From Meconema thalassinum (lineage: Eukaryota; Arthropoda; Insecta; Orthoptera; Tettigoniidae), in assembly GCA_946902985.2 (NCBI GenBank), contig OX336389.2, positions 1,290,830,792 through 1,290,894,791 on the forward strand: a stretch of 64,000 nucleotides of DNA. The letters are read 5' to 3'. Each line of letters begins with the position of its first letter. The first letter of the stretch is position 1. Shown piece by piece: positions 52,886-63,935 of the stretch. The translations under genes were made by a program, and so were the position numbers. Under the pieces are notes generated by a model that saw only the letters and a program-made list of their open reading frames with translations, ran no database searches and was not told where the DNA came from.

Positions 52886-53272
52886 GTTGCATACGACTGT
52901 TTATGTTCGACGATAATTATTACTATTTTATGTTCGAACATAAATATTCATAAATATCTGTCGAGATTTCGCCAGTCTTATGCACCAAACAGAGCGCATG
53001 AGACGCAGAGAACACCTTGTAATTGACCATGGCCTCCTCAAATACCCCACTATGACTCTAGCCACGCAGTGAAATTTAAAATAGGAGGCCGTGGAAGTCA
53101 GCGCAGATGCGATGCTCTCCTTACCTAATTGGTCACACAACTGTTTCTTGAGCTCTGATTGATGGGAGAAACTGTTTTATAATGAAAAATAGTGTTATAA
53201 TGACCGCCATTATGATACAGTTTTCTGACATATAATATTTACATTTCGACATCGTCGAACATAAAATGTAGT
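52886..53272 (-). mobile_element. Non-autonomous relative of the Crypton-like element
   Basis: Both ends match 35009-35755 in reverse: 'gttgcatacgactgt' at the left and 'atcgtcgaacataaaatgt' at the right. The shared hairpin 'cattatgatacag' is at ~53210. The recombinase region is missing; the middle (~52980-53130) is unrelated. Confidence 0.65.
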
Positions 53273-53377
53273 CTATTAATCTCATTTTTTCCGGTCTAGG
53301 AAAACACCAATTACAATATTGTTGACCGATTGAAAAGCATTAAATCTCGATTACTAAAGCAACACTGAAAAATATTA

Positions 53378-54072
53378 ATAGCCTACATAAACTTTTTGGT
53401 CAACCAAATTGCTTTGCCTAAATTAATTGGCATGGAAAACGTTTCAAGTGCTGCCTTATTGTAAAGGTTTCTATTTTTAGTGTTAACTTGCCGAAAGAAA
53501 AAAACAACCTTTACAATACGAGATACATTGCTAGTTGTGTTAATGGTCTCCCTTACCCGTTATCACGGCACGCTTCTTCCTCAATGGAGGCTTTATCTCC
53601 TCCCTCCACCGCGTCACACCACGCCACGCCAGTTCCCTCTTCGTGCGGTATGTCAGCTCACAAAGAAAGCAAGGCTGTCACAGTAGCACATTCAGAGGGC
53701 TTTTGTAAGCCACAGACAGCCGTCGCAATCTGAAATTCGTATCGAAATGGAAGCGAGAAACATACTTCCGATGTGTCTGCCAGGTGTAGCAGCACCAGAC
53801 ACACAGTGAACACCTCTACTTAAGTCAGCTTATCAACACTTGTGGGGTAAATACAGTAACTTAAAACCACTGACAGTGAATTCACCCTACCGCTGTCTAA
53901 TTAAACCTAAGAGCATGTGAAACATTTGCTGAAACTTTCTTGAGGTGCGGTAAATGTGAATCTTCAAGGTGCCAAGCCAGTTGTTTGTAGACTGCCTTGG
54001 TCCAAAGAACTGGAGGATTTCAAATTCGTAGCTTAAAAGTACGGTATTTAAAGCATAGTTCTGTTAAAATGG
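53378..54072. other. Unassigned spacer
   Basis: Two overlapping short open frames at 53480-53733 lack any family signature. No repeat was found. Confidence 0.3.
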
Positions 54073-54480
54073 TATATTGGCTTTCACGGCCAGTGAATTA
54101 AAAATCAGCACTTCTTTTTCTAGGTTTGTGCCGCTTCTTGTGTGGGGTTTCGCCTAGGACACCAAGCTGGCTCATCATCAGGCTCTTGGTTTCCGCGCCT
54201 GCACCCCCACACAAACGTAGAAAAAAATTCTGAGTATTAATTCACTGGCCGTGAAAGCCAATATAGCCTACGATCTTTTTGGAAGCCTTCATAGGGAGGT
54301 TATGGCTGCTTGAGCTTTTAGTTCTCGCAGTAATGAGGCGCAGGTGCGCTTCATAAAAAGGGAGGTAGCGCGCAGTTCGCTACTCCTAAGGGGGTCCGGG
54401 CGCGGACACCAAGACCCTGCTAATGAGCCAGCTTGGTGTCCTAGGTGACACCCCACACAAGACGCGGCACATACCTAGAA
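54073..54480. repeat. Nested inverted repeats ('ttcacggccagtgaatta')
   Basis: A perfect 28-bp inverted pair lies at 54073-54100 and 54238-54265 (core cacggccagtgaatta). A second pair lies at ~54118-54175 and ~54418-54478, with 'gtgtggggt.tcgcctaggac' and 'agccagcttggtgtc' inverted. This is probably a DNA transposon end with rearranged interior. No coding frame. Confidence 0.6.
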
Positions 54481-54884
54481 AAAAATGCTGAGTTTTCATA
54501 CTTCTGTTAATTTGCAGTCATCCCTATGTGTGAAATTGTCATTCTGTCTATGCATTTTGTATTTTCTCTATCCGTCTTGTAGATGTATTGTACATTGTTT
54601 TGTTGTTGTTGTTTCATTTTAGGGTTCGGACATCGTGGTCATTTAGCTCTGTGTACGTGTAAGATTTTGTCTGATACTAACCTGAGTTGTTGTGATGGCG
54701 GTGTTTGTGTGTGTATTTGTAATTGAGGTGAGGATCGGGAAGAAGGAAGCCGTGGTCATAAGTTAGGAACCGTGCCGGCATTTACCTGGAGTAGAAGTGG
54801 GGAGACCACGGAATAATCACTTCCAGAAGAGAACCCACCTCTTCTCCGTTTTGCCTTATGAGGATGAGTGCAGGGGCGTGACGC

Positions 54885-55286
54885 CAATCTTTGAATACGG
54901 CTCAGCGGTTTGGGACCCATTTCAGGTAGGGCTCATCAATGAACTGGAGATGGTACAAAGGAAGGCTGCTAAGTAGTGTAACTCGAATGATAGAAGAACT
55001 AGGGTGGGAATCTCTGGAAGATCGAAGGACGAAATCCAGACTATACGCTATGTTTAACACATACACTATTCGGCCAGCATGGGGAGAACTAAGCAAACGA
55101 CTGGGAAATCCCACCTACCTGAGCAGGGCAGATCATCCACATAAAGTCAAGGTCCGACCACAGCGTACAAATTATGGGAAATATTCTTTCATTAACCATG
55201 GTATTGATAATTGGAACTCATTACCTGCCTCAGTCTTAGAGCCTTTCCCCAAACATACTGATGTGTTTAAGAGAAGATTGATGATG
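54885..55286 (+). pseudogene. LINE RT-protein C-terminus
   Basis: Two frames are needed. The first gives E-Y-G-S-A-V-W-D-P and E-L-E-M-V-Q-R-K-A-A-K, the second (from ~54965) L-G-W-E-S-L-E-D-R-R-T-K-S-R-L, L-S-R-A-D-H-P-H-K-V-K-V-R, S-F-I-N-H-G-I-D-N-W-N-S-L-P and F-K-R-R-L. This order is the classic C-terminal end of Jockey/CR1-type non-LTR ORF2 proteins, after the RT. One frameshift and the missing RT make it non-functional. Confidence 0.75.
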
Positions 55287-56045
55287 ATAATTGTTGTTTT
55301 AAGGGGGCTAACATCTAGGTTATCGGCCCCTAATGGTTTGGGTGATCGTGAAGATGATAATGAAATGTAAACTATAACTAAAACTAACTACTAACTTATA
55401 TACTAGAAGACGAAATGGAAAACAAAAGGAGAATAAGGCAAATAAAGGACAGGAGGAAAATAAATGCCCTCAACCCTCAAAGAATGCGGATTGAGGGACT
55501 TGGAAGGAAGCAGAGCCATGAAAGGCAAACAGGAAAGTGGAAGACGAGGGGGTCCGCCCCAGAGGTAATGAATAAAGAGGGGGAAACCGGACCCAGCTCA
55601 GGAATCCCTCGGGTTCGCCAACTCCCAAACCCACAGCCGTGAGCCCCTGAGGGTGTAGCAATATCCAGGGTGCACCAGAAGTCGTGGGGCTACATACACC
55701 CTGCCTCCTTGAGGGCCTTGAGCAGAAGGCAGGAGATAACTGGAAAAGAAAAGGAAGGATGACCCCTCGCAGAAGGAGGGTATCAAAAAAGATGAGACAA
55801 GGGCCAATTAAGGCGGGAAAAGAAGAGACTCCTTAGGCCTCGGATACCCTAATACCGTCGGGGTTGGAAGAGAACAAGAGTTGACCAAGGGAGGTCGACA
55901 GGAAAGATGACGGAGAGGAGCCCGGCACAAGTAAGTGGAAACAATGCCGTTCTCAGCTGGGGCCCCGTGGTCACCAACCCACGTCCCACTAGTTGTGAGC
56001 CCCTGGAGTAGGAGGAAAAACAGTTCGGTAGAATAAAGAAATTTT
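55281..56045 (-). mobile_element. Retroposon B copy 3, longest copy
   Basis: The ATC-type tail lies at 55281-55300 and the 5' end near 56045. All landmarks are present in reverse (ccgtcggggttgg, gataccctaataccgtcgg, tcaggaatccctcgg). It shows the full ~765-bp length of the family. No coding frame. Confidence 0.75.
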
Positions 56046-56395
56046 GACTAAGCAAGGCAAGATGGCTTTTCCCACTTTCCGCCTAACGTAGTATTAAGCC
56101 ATTTATAGAAGAGCTTCGGGTTATTTTACTTTTATCTCTTAAGCGTACTTACAAATTTGGTCTTGCACCTAAAACTTGAGGAGGGCAATCCCACCCCCTC
56201 TCCCCTTGCCCTTCCCGTGTTTTACGCCCATGGCTGAGTGTACCCCGTTCCAGCCCTCAGAACAAAATTAAATTTCTTGGCAGAGCCGAAAATCGAATCT
56301 GGACCTCCAGGGAGACGGCCAAGAATGCTACCCACTACAGCACAATGTGGTCTATTGTTCTAACAGAAATACGGAATAGGATCGTTCCTCTACCA

Positions 56396-56735
56396 CCGGG
56401 AGAGTTAGCCGTGGTCGTTACGGCATGGCTGCTGGCAGTCGCTCACATCCGGGAGACGAGGAGGTTCGAATAACCCCGCCAGCAACCTTGAAGATGGGTC
56501 TTCGGTGGTTTCCCATCTTCCTTCCAGGCAAATGCCGGGGTTGGTTCCTAACTATAGGCCACAGCCACTACCTTCCAACTCCTCGTCCTTACAATCAAAC
56601 TTTCGTCCCCAGACAACACTCCACACGCGACGGTACTTGTAGCTCACCCATTGGGTGTCCGCCTAAAAGCAGCTACAAACTGGCGAGCCGAACATGTCCT
56701 CGGACACTCCCGGCACTAAAAGCCATACGCTAAAA
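56396..56735 (+). mobile_element. tRNA-headed SINE (SINE-C core variant)
   Basis: A-box-like 'agccgtggtcgttacggc', B box 'gaggttcgaataacccc', core 'ccaggcaaatgccggggttg' and 'ggccacagccactaccttcc', then a different 3' end. Confidence 0.6.
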
Positions 56736-56844
56736 AAACTCTACCGTCGAAAAGACAGTGTCTGGGAGCTGAACACACTTTGTCAGCAGATCGGCTACAA
56801 CTGGGGATGGTGACAGGCCGATCGCCCAGGCAACCGCTAGCGTG

Positions 56845-57055
56845 GGTCTAGTTTAGGAAAGGTCAGAGATAGGATTTTTGATGGAACTCGTCTGTGAACC
56901 TGTTGAAAGGAACCACCACGGCATTTGACTGGGGGTGAAAATGGGGAACCACGAAAATCATTTTCAGGACAGCCAATGAGGGGTTCGAACCTACGCTCTC
57001 TCGATGCCAGCGAGGAAGAAGCTAGCGCGTCACCACTCTCGGCCACCGTGGTCGG
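56845..57055 (-). mobile_element. tRNA-headed SINE (SINE-C core variant), second copy
   Basis: Minus-strand head at 57040 ('cggtggccgagagtggtgac'), inverse B box 'ggggttcgaacctacgc', and core 'gtggttccccattttcaccc'. Facing copy 56396-56735. Confidence 0.6.
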
Positions 57056-57233
57056 TAACTACTCTGTTACACTGGCATTATAATCGGAATTGTTGTTATC
57101 ATTATCATAATCATCATCGTCATCGCCTCTAATTATGATCTGCATTAGTTTGGTATAGGCCATCAGACTGTCTTATAATCTATTTAGCTGAACATAACTT
57201 AAGGTGAATTATTTAAGGAGCTGTTCTGAGTAT

Positions 57234-57400
57234 TAGATAGATAGATAGATTTATTTTGTCTGGCAAGATAAGGACCATTAGGCCCTCTCTTCCATCTAAC
57301 CAGATTATACAATTGATACATAATAAACAATGAAAATACTACTTAAATCTAACAATAATACAATATTGATACAATATAAAATACATATAAAAGCAGATTA
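57234..57400. repeat. Repeat fragment after (TAGA)n
   Basis: (TAGA)4 is followed by 'ttattttgtctggcaagata' and 'ggccctctcttccatctaac', which looks like a dispersed insect repeat. There is no second copy in the window. Confidence 0.35.
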
Positions 57401-57406
57401 GCTTGG

Positions 57407-57689
57407 TGTCTGTATGCGACATACGTGCCCCAGATGAAACATCAGGGGATAAATGAAAATGTCGAATTAACACTAGTGGACTGTATTTACAAAAATGTAC
57501 ATGATACAAAAGACACAACACTTGAAATGCGAAGGAGCTGTTGCTCCGAAACACAAACACATTCAGCCATGACGGCTACTTCACTCTCTATCTATAGGTT
57601 ACTGCTGCCAACCTAAACATAAATAAAAATATTTTGCCAACTGTGTAAATAACACAATTATATAATTATATTCTCCCTGAGACGAAACA
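57407..57689 (-). repeat. BEL 3' LTR
   Basis: On the minus strand it starts TGTTTCGTCTC and ends ATACAGACA, giving TG...CA termini and 283 bp. The outer ~58 bp can be compared with the partial 5' LTR and show only about one difference (gtgccccag against gtgtcccag). Confidence 0.85.
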
Positions 57690-57690
57690 T

Positions 57691-57700
57691 ACTCCCCACC
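57691..57700 (-). other. Polypurine tract
   Basis: 'ggtggggagt' on the minus strand directly precedes the 3' LTR. It is the expected plus-strand primer site. Confidence 0.7.
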
Positions 57701-57886
57701 TTGAAATACACGGATTTCAGTAATCTGAAATGGAAACACTGAAATGTTCCAATGACAAGGACATGAAACACTAAAATATTCACTAACTCAAAACACTGAC
57801 ATATTAACAGTCAAAATTATGTGTCTGCTCAATTGGTAGCGGAGCTACCTTGGAAACTGGTCGTTTAAAAATACCACTGTTGCACT

Positions 57887-58651
57887 TCACTGAAACCCTC
57901 TTACCACATTGTCTTTACCACCATGCGCTTCTGTGATAACACCAAGGGGCCACTGGAGTGGAGGAACATTGTCTTCCCGTATCAGCACCACAGTGCCTGG
58001 TGATACGTTGCAGGAGGAGGTCGTCCATTTGCTGCGCTGCTGCAGATGAGTGAGGTAATCTGACGACCATCTCTTCCAAAAGGATTTGAGTCTTTGTTGA
58101 AGAACCTTATATCTAGTTAACAAAGGCCGTTTACATAATGTTAAATCAGGTTCGGGAAGAGTAGTGAGGGGTTCGCCTATAAGGAAGTGACCTGGTGTCA
58201 ATTTAGATGCATCAGAAGGATCAACTGACAGGGTAAGAAGGGGACGTGAGTTTAAGCAAGCCTCAATTTGCGCAGTTAATGTAGCCAATTCTTCATATGT
58301 GAAATGAAGTGTTCCGATAACTCTTCTTAGATGATGTTTGAGGGATTTTACTCCGGCTTCCCAAAGCCCTCCAAAATTAGGGGCATGAGGAGGTATAAAA
58401 TGCCACTTAACTCCACAACTACTGGCGAAGTTACTGATCTCCTCTCTAGTCCGTTCCTGAGTGAACAATTTCTTGAGCTCCTTGAGCTCTCTACTAGCAC
58501 CTTGGAAATTTGTACCATTGTCGGAGTACATGTTACTGCATAATCCTCTTCTTGCAATGAATCTCCTGAGTGCTGCGAGGAAAGCTTGAGTGGTTAGGTC
58601 GGAAACGATTTCTAAATGAATGGCCTTGGTGCACATTATATGAAAATGCAT
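57887..58651 (-). pseudogene. BEL integrase, catalytic and C-terminal part
   Basis: 254 codons with T-K-A-I-H-L-E, the second catalytic D in Y-S-D-N-G-T-N-F, and the E in G-G-L-W-E-A-G-V-K-S. The C-terminal conserved block follows (S-P-G-T-V-V-L-I-R-E-D-N, P-L-G-V-I). The first catalytic D lies upstream in another frame. A further frameshift near 57900 displaces the last ~25 residues. It would insert the cDNA into the genome. Confidence 0.85.
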
Positions 58652-59418
58652 GTGTAACCCTTGACAATGGTCTTGCTACGTGGATTGCCGATCTTCAAGT
58701 AGAAAGGGCCCGTGAAGTCTATGCCGGTGTTGCGGAATGGTCTTGCTTGAGACACACGAATTGAGGGCAACTGTCCCATTACTTGCTGTGTAGTTTTGGC
58801 TTTGAACCTGAAGCATTTTGTACAAGTGTTAATAACTCTTCGAACCACCGACTTTCCATTGATGATCCAGTAGCACTGTCTGATGGATGCTAAAGTCAAC
58901 TGGTTTCCTGAATGTAGGAGTCTTTCATGTTCCCTCTTGATTATTAAATCAGTAAACTGATGTTTAGCGGGCAAAATCATCTGATGTTTGAAATCGTAGT
59001 CTTGATTGGAGTTCTCTAGTCTTCCTCCGACTCTCAGGATTTGATCCTTGTCTAAAAATGGTACTAAACTTTGAAGTTGGCTACGTCTTGACACTGCATT
59101 GTGTTTCAAAAGATCAGCTATTTCCTCGCGGAATGCTATTGACTGGACTAGACTAACACATGCCATGTTAGTTTGCTGCAACTCTTCTATTGTTAATAGA
59201 CCATGTTTCCGTTCTGAAGGTTTGTGTTTAGTGTTGTGCACGAATCTTAAACAGTATGCTAACACTCTTTGTAGCTTGAGATGGGAAGAAAATCTTGTGA
59301 GCACGTCTGCAGGATTAGAGTGGACTGAACAACTAAGCACTATCTTGCGTTGCTCAGCAATCTCTGATTCAGGTTGTTCACTGGAAGTGGGCCAGTTCCG
59401 TTCCGAACACTGTAGCCA
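58636..59418 (-). pseudogene. BEL integrase zinc-binding region and first catalytic D
   Basis: An H-H-C-C finger is visible (H-E-R-L-L-H-S-G ... C-T-K-C-F), and G-I-D-F-T-G-P-F holds the first catalytic D. The upstream linker is between RNase H and integrase. The frame shifts at ~58640 into the catalytic part, and a TAA (59419-59421) separates it from the RNase H region. Confidence 0.8.
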
Positions 59419-59421
59419 TTA

Positions 59422-60477
59422 AGGGCTATGCCACCAAAGATGATTATTTAAAAGGTTTGTAGGATCAGTTCCTCGAGAAATTAGATCTGCAGGATTGTCT
59501 GATGATACTACGTGCTTCCAATCCTTGACTGAAGTATTGCCTTGCACTTAAGCCACACGGTGCGCAACAAAAGTTTTCCATTTTGACGGTTCTCCTGCTA
59601 ACCATGCGAGAGCAATCTTTGAGTCTGTCCACAGATGAATATGGAATTCAATATTGAGAACATGACACATCTTTTTAACCACTTGTGACAATAGTACTGC
59701 TGCACACAACTCTAGTCTGGGTAGCGTGATCTGTTTCAGTGGAGCCACTCTGGACTTGGAGCAGAGGAAATGTGTTATTACGTGACCTTGATCTGTTGAC
59801 GAGCGTAGGAATAAACATGCACCGTAGCCCTTCAAGGATGCATCAGCGAAGCCATGCAACTGCACCTGAGTACAATTTTCTTGAAGCACAAATCTGTTAA
59901 TATATATATTGTCAATCAAGTGTATTTGAGAATGCAGAGTACGCCATCTTGTAAGAAGTTCCGTTGGAAGTTCATCATCCCATCCTATCTTCTCTTGCCA
60001 TAGTTGCTGCAGAAACATCTTGAATGCGATGACAATAGGACTGATTAGCCCAATAGGGTCATAAATTGACGACACAATCGATAACACCTTGCGTTTGGTA
60101 ACTGGAGATCCACTTCCTTGTTCTTTCTGCACACCACCAGTTATCTGTAGTTTGTCTGTCGTTGGATGCCAAAGTAGACCTAACGTCTTTATATTTCCTC
60201 CAGAATCAATCTGAAGGGGAAGCTGCGTCTCTCTGCAGTCCTTTGGAACCGCCCCTAACAATGCTGGATGGTTAGAGCACCACTTGCGGAGCTTGAAGCA
60301 TACCTTGGATAACAATTGGATCAGTTCACGTTGTAGGAGTAATGCATTGTCAACCTTACTTGTTCCTGAAATGCAGTCGTCTACATAAAAATCACGAAGA
60401 AGGACAGATGCTGCCTGCGGATGTTGTCCCTCATCATATGCCAATTGCCTTAAACATCTTATTGCTAGAAATGGAGC
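59422..60477 (-). pseudogene. BEL reverse transcriptase (YVDD) and RNase H
   Basis: The RT active site D-F-Y-V-D-D is near the start of this part, followed by I-Y-D-P-I-G-L-I-S-P, the BEL-typical connection (W-D-D-E-L-P), RNase H motifs L-H-G-F-A-D-A-S, L-P-R-L-E-L and W-T-D-S-K-I-A-L-A-W. A TAA at 59545-59547 cuts the frame after A-H-R-V-A, and the expected D-N-P-A-D-L-I-S-R-G block continues in frame beyond it. Confidence 0.85.
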
Positions 60478-61150
60478 TCATGATGTGCCATATGTGACCG
60501 TCTGAAGTTGGTACTGCTTGATAGGCTCATTAGGAGACGCTCTCCAATGGATACGTTGAAGGCTGCTGTCTCTGGAATCAACCTTAACTTGTCTGTACAT
60601 CTTCTCGATGTCAGCTGTAAAGCCTATGGCGTGTGTTCTAAATCTAGCAACAATTGAACATAAGTCTTGCTGAATAGTAGGACCCGTCATTAAAATATCA
60701 CTAAGTGACTTTCCTGACCTCGATTTACAAGAAGCGTCGAAGACAACTCTAGTTTTTGTAGTAGTGCTGGATTTCTTGAATACCGGATGGTGCGGCATGT
60801 AGTATGTTACCGATGTTGCCATACTAGAATTAACAATATCCATGTGACCTAGTTCCTGGTATTCAGTGAGAAACAGGTCATAATCTACCTTCAGTAGCGT
60901 ATCATTGTTAAGCCTACGCTCAAGGTATTGAAATCTGCTAGTTGCTGTTTGTAAAGAATTGCCTAATATACTTGGATCCTGCTTAAATGGTAGTCTGACT
61001 ATGTATTTCCCAGATGCATCTCGTGTCACATGATCTGAAAAATGCTGTTCACATTCAATCTCTTCTTGCGACTTGACTGGCTCGTGAAGTTCTTCGATCT
61101 CCCAAAATCGTTGTACTTGGTTATGAAGGTGAACATCATTACGAAGGAAA
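60478..61150 (-). pseudogene. BEL reverse transcriptase N-terminal half
   Basis: It contains F-W-E-I-E, Y-Y-M-P-H-H-P-V, T-R-V-V-F-D-A-S and F-T-A-D-I-E-K-M-Y-R-Q-V, the first catalytic D block of the RT. A single in-frame TGA (60478-60480), just after T-V-T-Y-G-T-S, separates it from the YVDD half, so the two halves are one original frame. At the upstream side it is frameshifted against the protease near 61150-61200. Confidence 0.85.
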
Positions 61151-61980
61151 AACGTTCCTGCTGCATTGTTTCTCTTTCTCGAGGTGGATTCATATGAACT
61201 GACACAATCCATCCAAAATCTGTGTTTTGTAGAACTGGAAACTTCCCTGGTCTCGTCCTGTGTCCCCTCTGTAGAATTCTAAAGAATACATCAGCACCGA
61301 GAAGCATGTCTATCTTGGCTGGGGCATAAAACCTCGGATCTGCTAACTGAATATCATTAGGGAGCTCCCACTCTTCATAGGGTACCTGCTGACTAGGCAT
61401 GTCGCTTGTAATTTTGGATAGGACCAGACATTCACCATTGTGGCGTGTGTTGCTTATGGAAGATTGCGCTTCAACGCTCACACTATACTTGGCTTCAGAC
61501 ATGGGCTGAGAAATACATTCGATGGGTGTGAGATTCTTGGCCTTTCTTAAGCCCAAATTTTGAACCAAACTCTCGGTTAAAAAATTGCCTTGACTGCCAC
61601 TGTCCAATAAGCAACGAGCTAAGTGTAGCCTACCAGCACTATCCTTTACCTTTACTATTGCTGTAGAAAGTAGAACTTGAGTTTGTGGTTTGAGTTTCAT
61701 AGTGCAATAACTGGAGGAGTTACCACGAACTTGAGCATTGTGAGCCTGGTTGGACTCGGGGTTTGAGCATCTGCTGATAGCTCCTTGCTGAGACTGTTTA
61801 GACGAGTTGGCATTGAATTGCTGATTCCCGGAATCAAAATGCAACAGTGAGTTGTGACGACCGTTGCAAGTTTTGCATGTTGACTTCGAAGGACAAGAAC
61901 TTATAGCGTGTGATTCATGCAAACAGTTCTAGCAAAGCTTATGTTGCTTAACTAGGCTGTATCTACGATTAACATCATAA
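61151..61980 (-). pseudogene. BEL zinc knuckle and aspartic protease region
   Basis: Zinc-knuckle pieces are C-L-H-E-S-H-A-I-S-S-C and C-K-T-C-N-G-R-H; an in-frame TAG (61929-61931) sits just before the first. The protease has the D-S-G-S catalytic motif (C-L-L-D-S-G-S-Q-G-N-F) and I-D-M-L-L-G-A-D. The domain ends F-G-W-I-V before the RT. Confidence 0.8.
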
Positions 61981-61981
61981 C

Positions 61982-63043
61982 CTAAAAATTTATCACACCT
62001 GAAGATTGGATGTTGCCCCTTACAGGCTTCACAATTATTGTTAATTGCAATGTAGGAACTACTTGTAAATGGTTGTTTCTCATGCTTGAAACCATGCTTA
62101 GAAGTTTTATCTTAGACAATCTGCTGATCTTATCACTGTGACCCTTAGTAGGTGAAAAATCAATTAATTCAAGGGTTTGAGCCCGCCTTTCAAGATATTC
62201 TAACAACTCCGTAAGTGTAGATAGTTCCTTGGATTTGTTGCTCATTTCCCATTGCTTACGTGTGGCTTCAGGTAACTTGTCAAGTATGATTTGACCTATT
62301 ATGATTTCATGTAGGGAAATATCCAAATTCAAAGACTCAACAGCCTTTAAATTGGACTGTCCTTGATTCAAAAGTGTGCGTAGACTAGAAGATGATTCCC
62401 TTTGGACGATATCTGGAGATAACAGTAATTTGATATGTGCATTTACTATTACCTTTGAATTGCGGTATCGCTTGCAGACCGTTTCCCAAGCTAGCTCAAA
62501 GTTATCTGCAGTAAGAGGAATGTTTTGAATGAGTTGATGAGCATTGCCACGCAGTGCTGACATTAAGTAATGGAACCTTTCAACATTACCCAAAGACTGA
62601 TTCTTCAGTATTAATGAATCAAACAGGTCATGGAAATGCATGAATTGTGTAACATCACCTGAAAATTCTGGTAACCGTATCTTGGGCAAACTGTACGAAC
62701 CTGTATTACTATTTGTAGATTCTCTACCGTTGCTAGAGACAGATGAGGCATGTGTGCAATGGGTATTTAGTAACTGTTGTAGCTTAACCCTAAGTTCATC
62801 ATAATCATCTTCGAATTCACACCGGACCTGCTCTTGAGAATTCTTTACATCCAAATCCTCCAATTTGCTTTGAATTTCATTAAATTCTGGAAATAGAGCT
62901 AATAAGCGTTCATTCTTCACATTTAATTCTTCATTAGGAGTCTCATTATTAAATTCATTAATTCGGGTATGGAGTCTCGTGAGGGATGCTCGGAGAACAC
63001 CTCTGCGCTTGGTCAGTGACTTTATCTCACGTTCAGTAGACAT
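61982..63043 (-). pseudogene. BEL gag (DUF1759-like)
   Basis: 353 codons. A coiled-coil-like N-terminus (~1-95) is followed by L-P-K-I-R-L-P-E-F-S-G-D, R-F-H-Y-L-M-S-A-L-R-G and the rest of the Pao gag domain to ~290. A frameshift near 62105 displaces the first C-x-x-C zinc knuckle into another frame, so the last ~40 residues here are not original. The start Met is preceded by the leader and matches a typical BEL gag beginning. It would form the particle that packages the RNA. Confidence 0.85.
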
Positions 63044-63182
63044 GCTTAAAATGGTTCATGCACATGAAGGATTGCTGGGTATGGGAAGGAATTGCTATGA
63101 AATGCCTTTGTTAACTTATCTGGTGTAGAGGTTCTTTCAGTCTGCGTCGTCACCCAACGGTTGGATATCGAAGTCAGGACGT

Positions 63183-63437
63183 CTGAATGGAACTGCGTCT
63201 GTCAGAAATCGAAGGCTGCACCGCTGAATGGAACTGCGTCCGTCAGGAATCGAAGGCTGCACCGCTGAATAGATCTGCGTCCGTCAGGAATCGAAGGCCG
63301 CACTGCTGAATGGAACTGTGTCCGTCAGGAATCGGAGGCTGCACTACTGAATGGACCTGTGTCCGTCAGGAATCGAAGGCTGCACTACTGAATGGAACTG
63401 TGTCCGTCAGGAATCGAAGACTGCACTGCTGAATGGA
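63183..63437 (-). repeat. 41-bp tandem repeats in the BEL 5' leader
   Basis: 'ctgaatgg' starts at 63183, 63224, 63265, 63306, 63347, 63388 and 63429, exactly every 41 bp. Six full units and one partial lie between gag and the primer site. Confidence 0.95.
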
Positions 63438-63916
63438 AGTCGCGAGAACTCACGCATGGCCTCAAACATGCGTCCATTGATGCTTTCAACTGCACACCGA
63501 AACGTTCACAATACTGGATATGTGTAATTCTGCAAGTCCCGCTGCATGAATTAACTTATTCAAATATTAAATTTGTAATACAACAGCTGAGTTGTAAACA
63601 TTAATCATGCAGGCTGGCAAGCGCTACGTGCCCAGCTGCGATCAAGCACATGTACCGAAGCTAAACGACACTAGCCGAGGCGACACGAAGGCATAGCACA
63701 TGGGTTCGGTGGTGGCATTATTTGGCAGCCATTGTGCTCAAATTTCAAATAAGTTAGATCGAACAGACAAACATTGATAAATAAATTACAATTGAGCCTG
63801 CATTTTTCACAATAATGTACTAGTGTTGTCTCTACATGCGTATTTCGCACTGTTTTACTTAAATACAGCAGTTTTAGCGTTTGGCGGGACCACATGGCCT
63901 CAGTTGATGAAGCGGG

Positions 63917-63935
63917 AATCCGGCCCGGAGGACCA
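63917..63935 (-). other. Primer binding site, probably tRNA-Tyr
   Basis: The minus strand TGGTCCTCCGGGCCGGAT starts with TGG, 7 nt inside the 5' LTR. Its complement resembles the 3' end of insect tRNA-Tyr (about two differences from the Drosophila form I recall). Confidence 0.55.

Larger units (their letters stand above)
52541..53369. mobile_element. Penelope-like palindromic insertion 4, carrying two more elements
   Basis: Left arm 'gttcagtcggtcaacatgaa'; right long arm 'tgttgaccgattgaaaagca' then 'aaagcaacactgaaaa'. A possible short duplication is aaatatta (52533-52540 and 53370-53377). Inside are a SINE-H fragment, a hairpin (52809-52886) and a Crypton-like relative. Confidence 0.6.
54879..56225 (+). 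mobile_element. LINE (Jockey/CR1-like) 3' part, split by retroposon B
   Basis: It begins in coding sequence (F-E-Y-G-S-A-V-W-D-P-F) with no 5' end, so it is 5'-truncated. The C-terminal coding part ends near 55282, where retroposon B copy 3 is inserted. The LINE 3' UTR then continues from ~56046 to ~56225. Confidence 0.55.
54590..56350 (-). mobile_element. SINE-C copy split by a LINE
   Basis: 54590-54878 (3' end, core 'gtgccggcatttacctggag') and 56226-56350 (heads, B box 'ggttcgattttcggctctg'-like on minus) form one copy. ggatgagtgca / ggctgagtgta mark the split. Confidence 0.6.

Noticed and set aside
55470..55807. Open frames similar to those at 45.1-45.4 kb
   Set aside because: They are translations of retroposon B, which has no conserved frame among copies.
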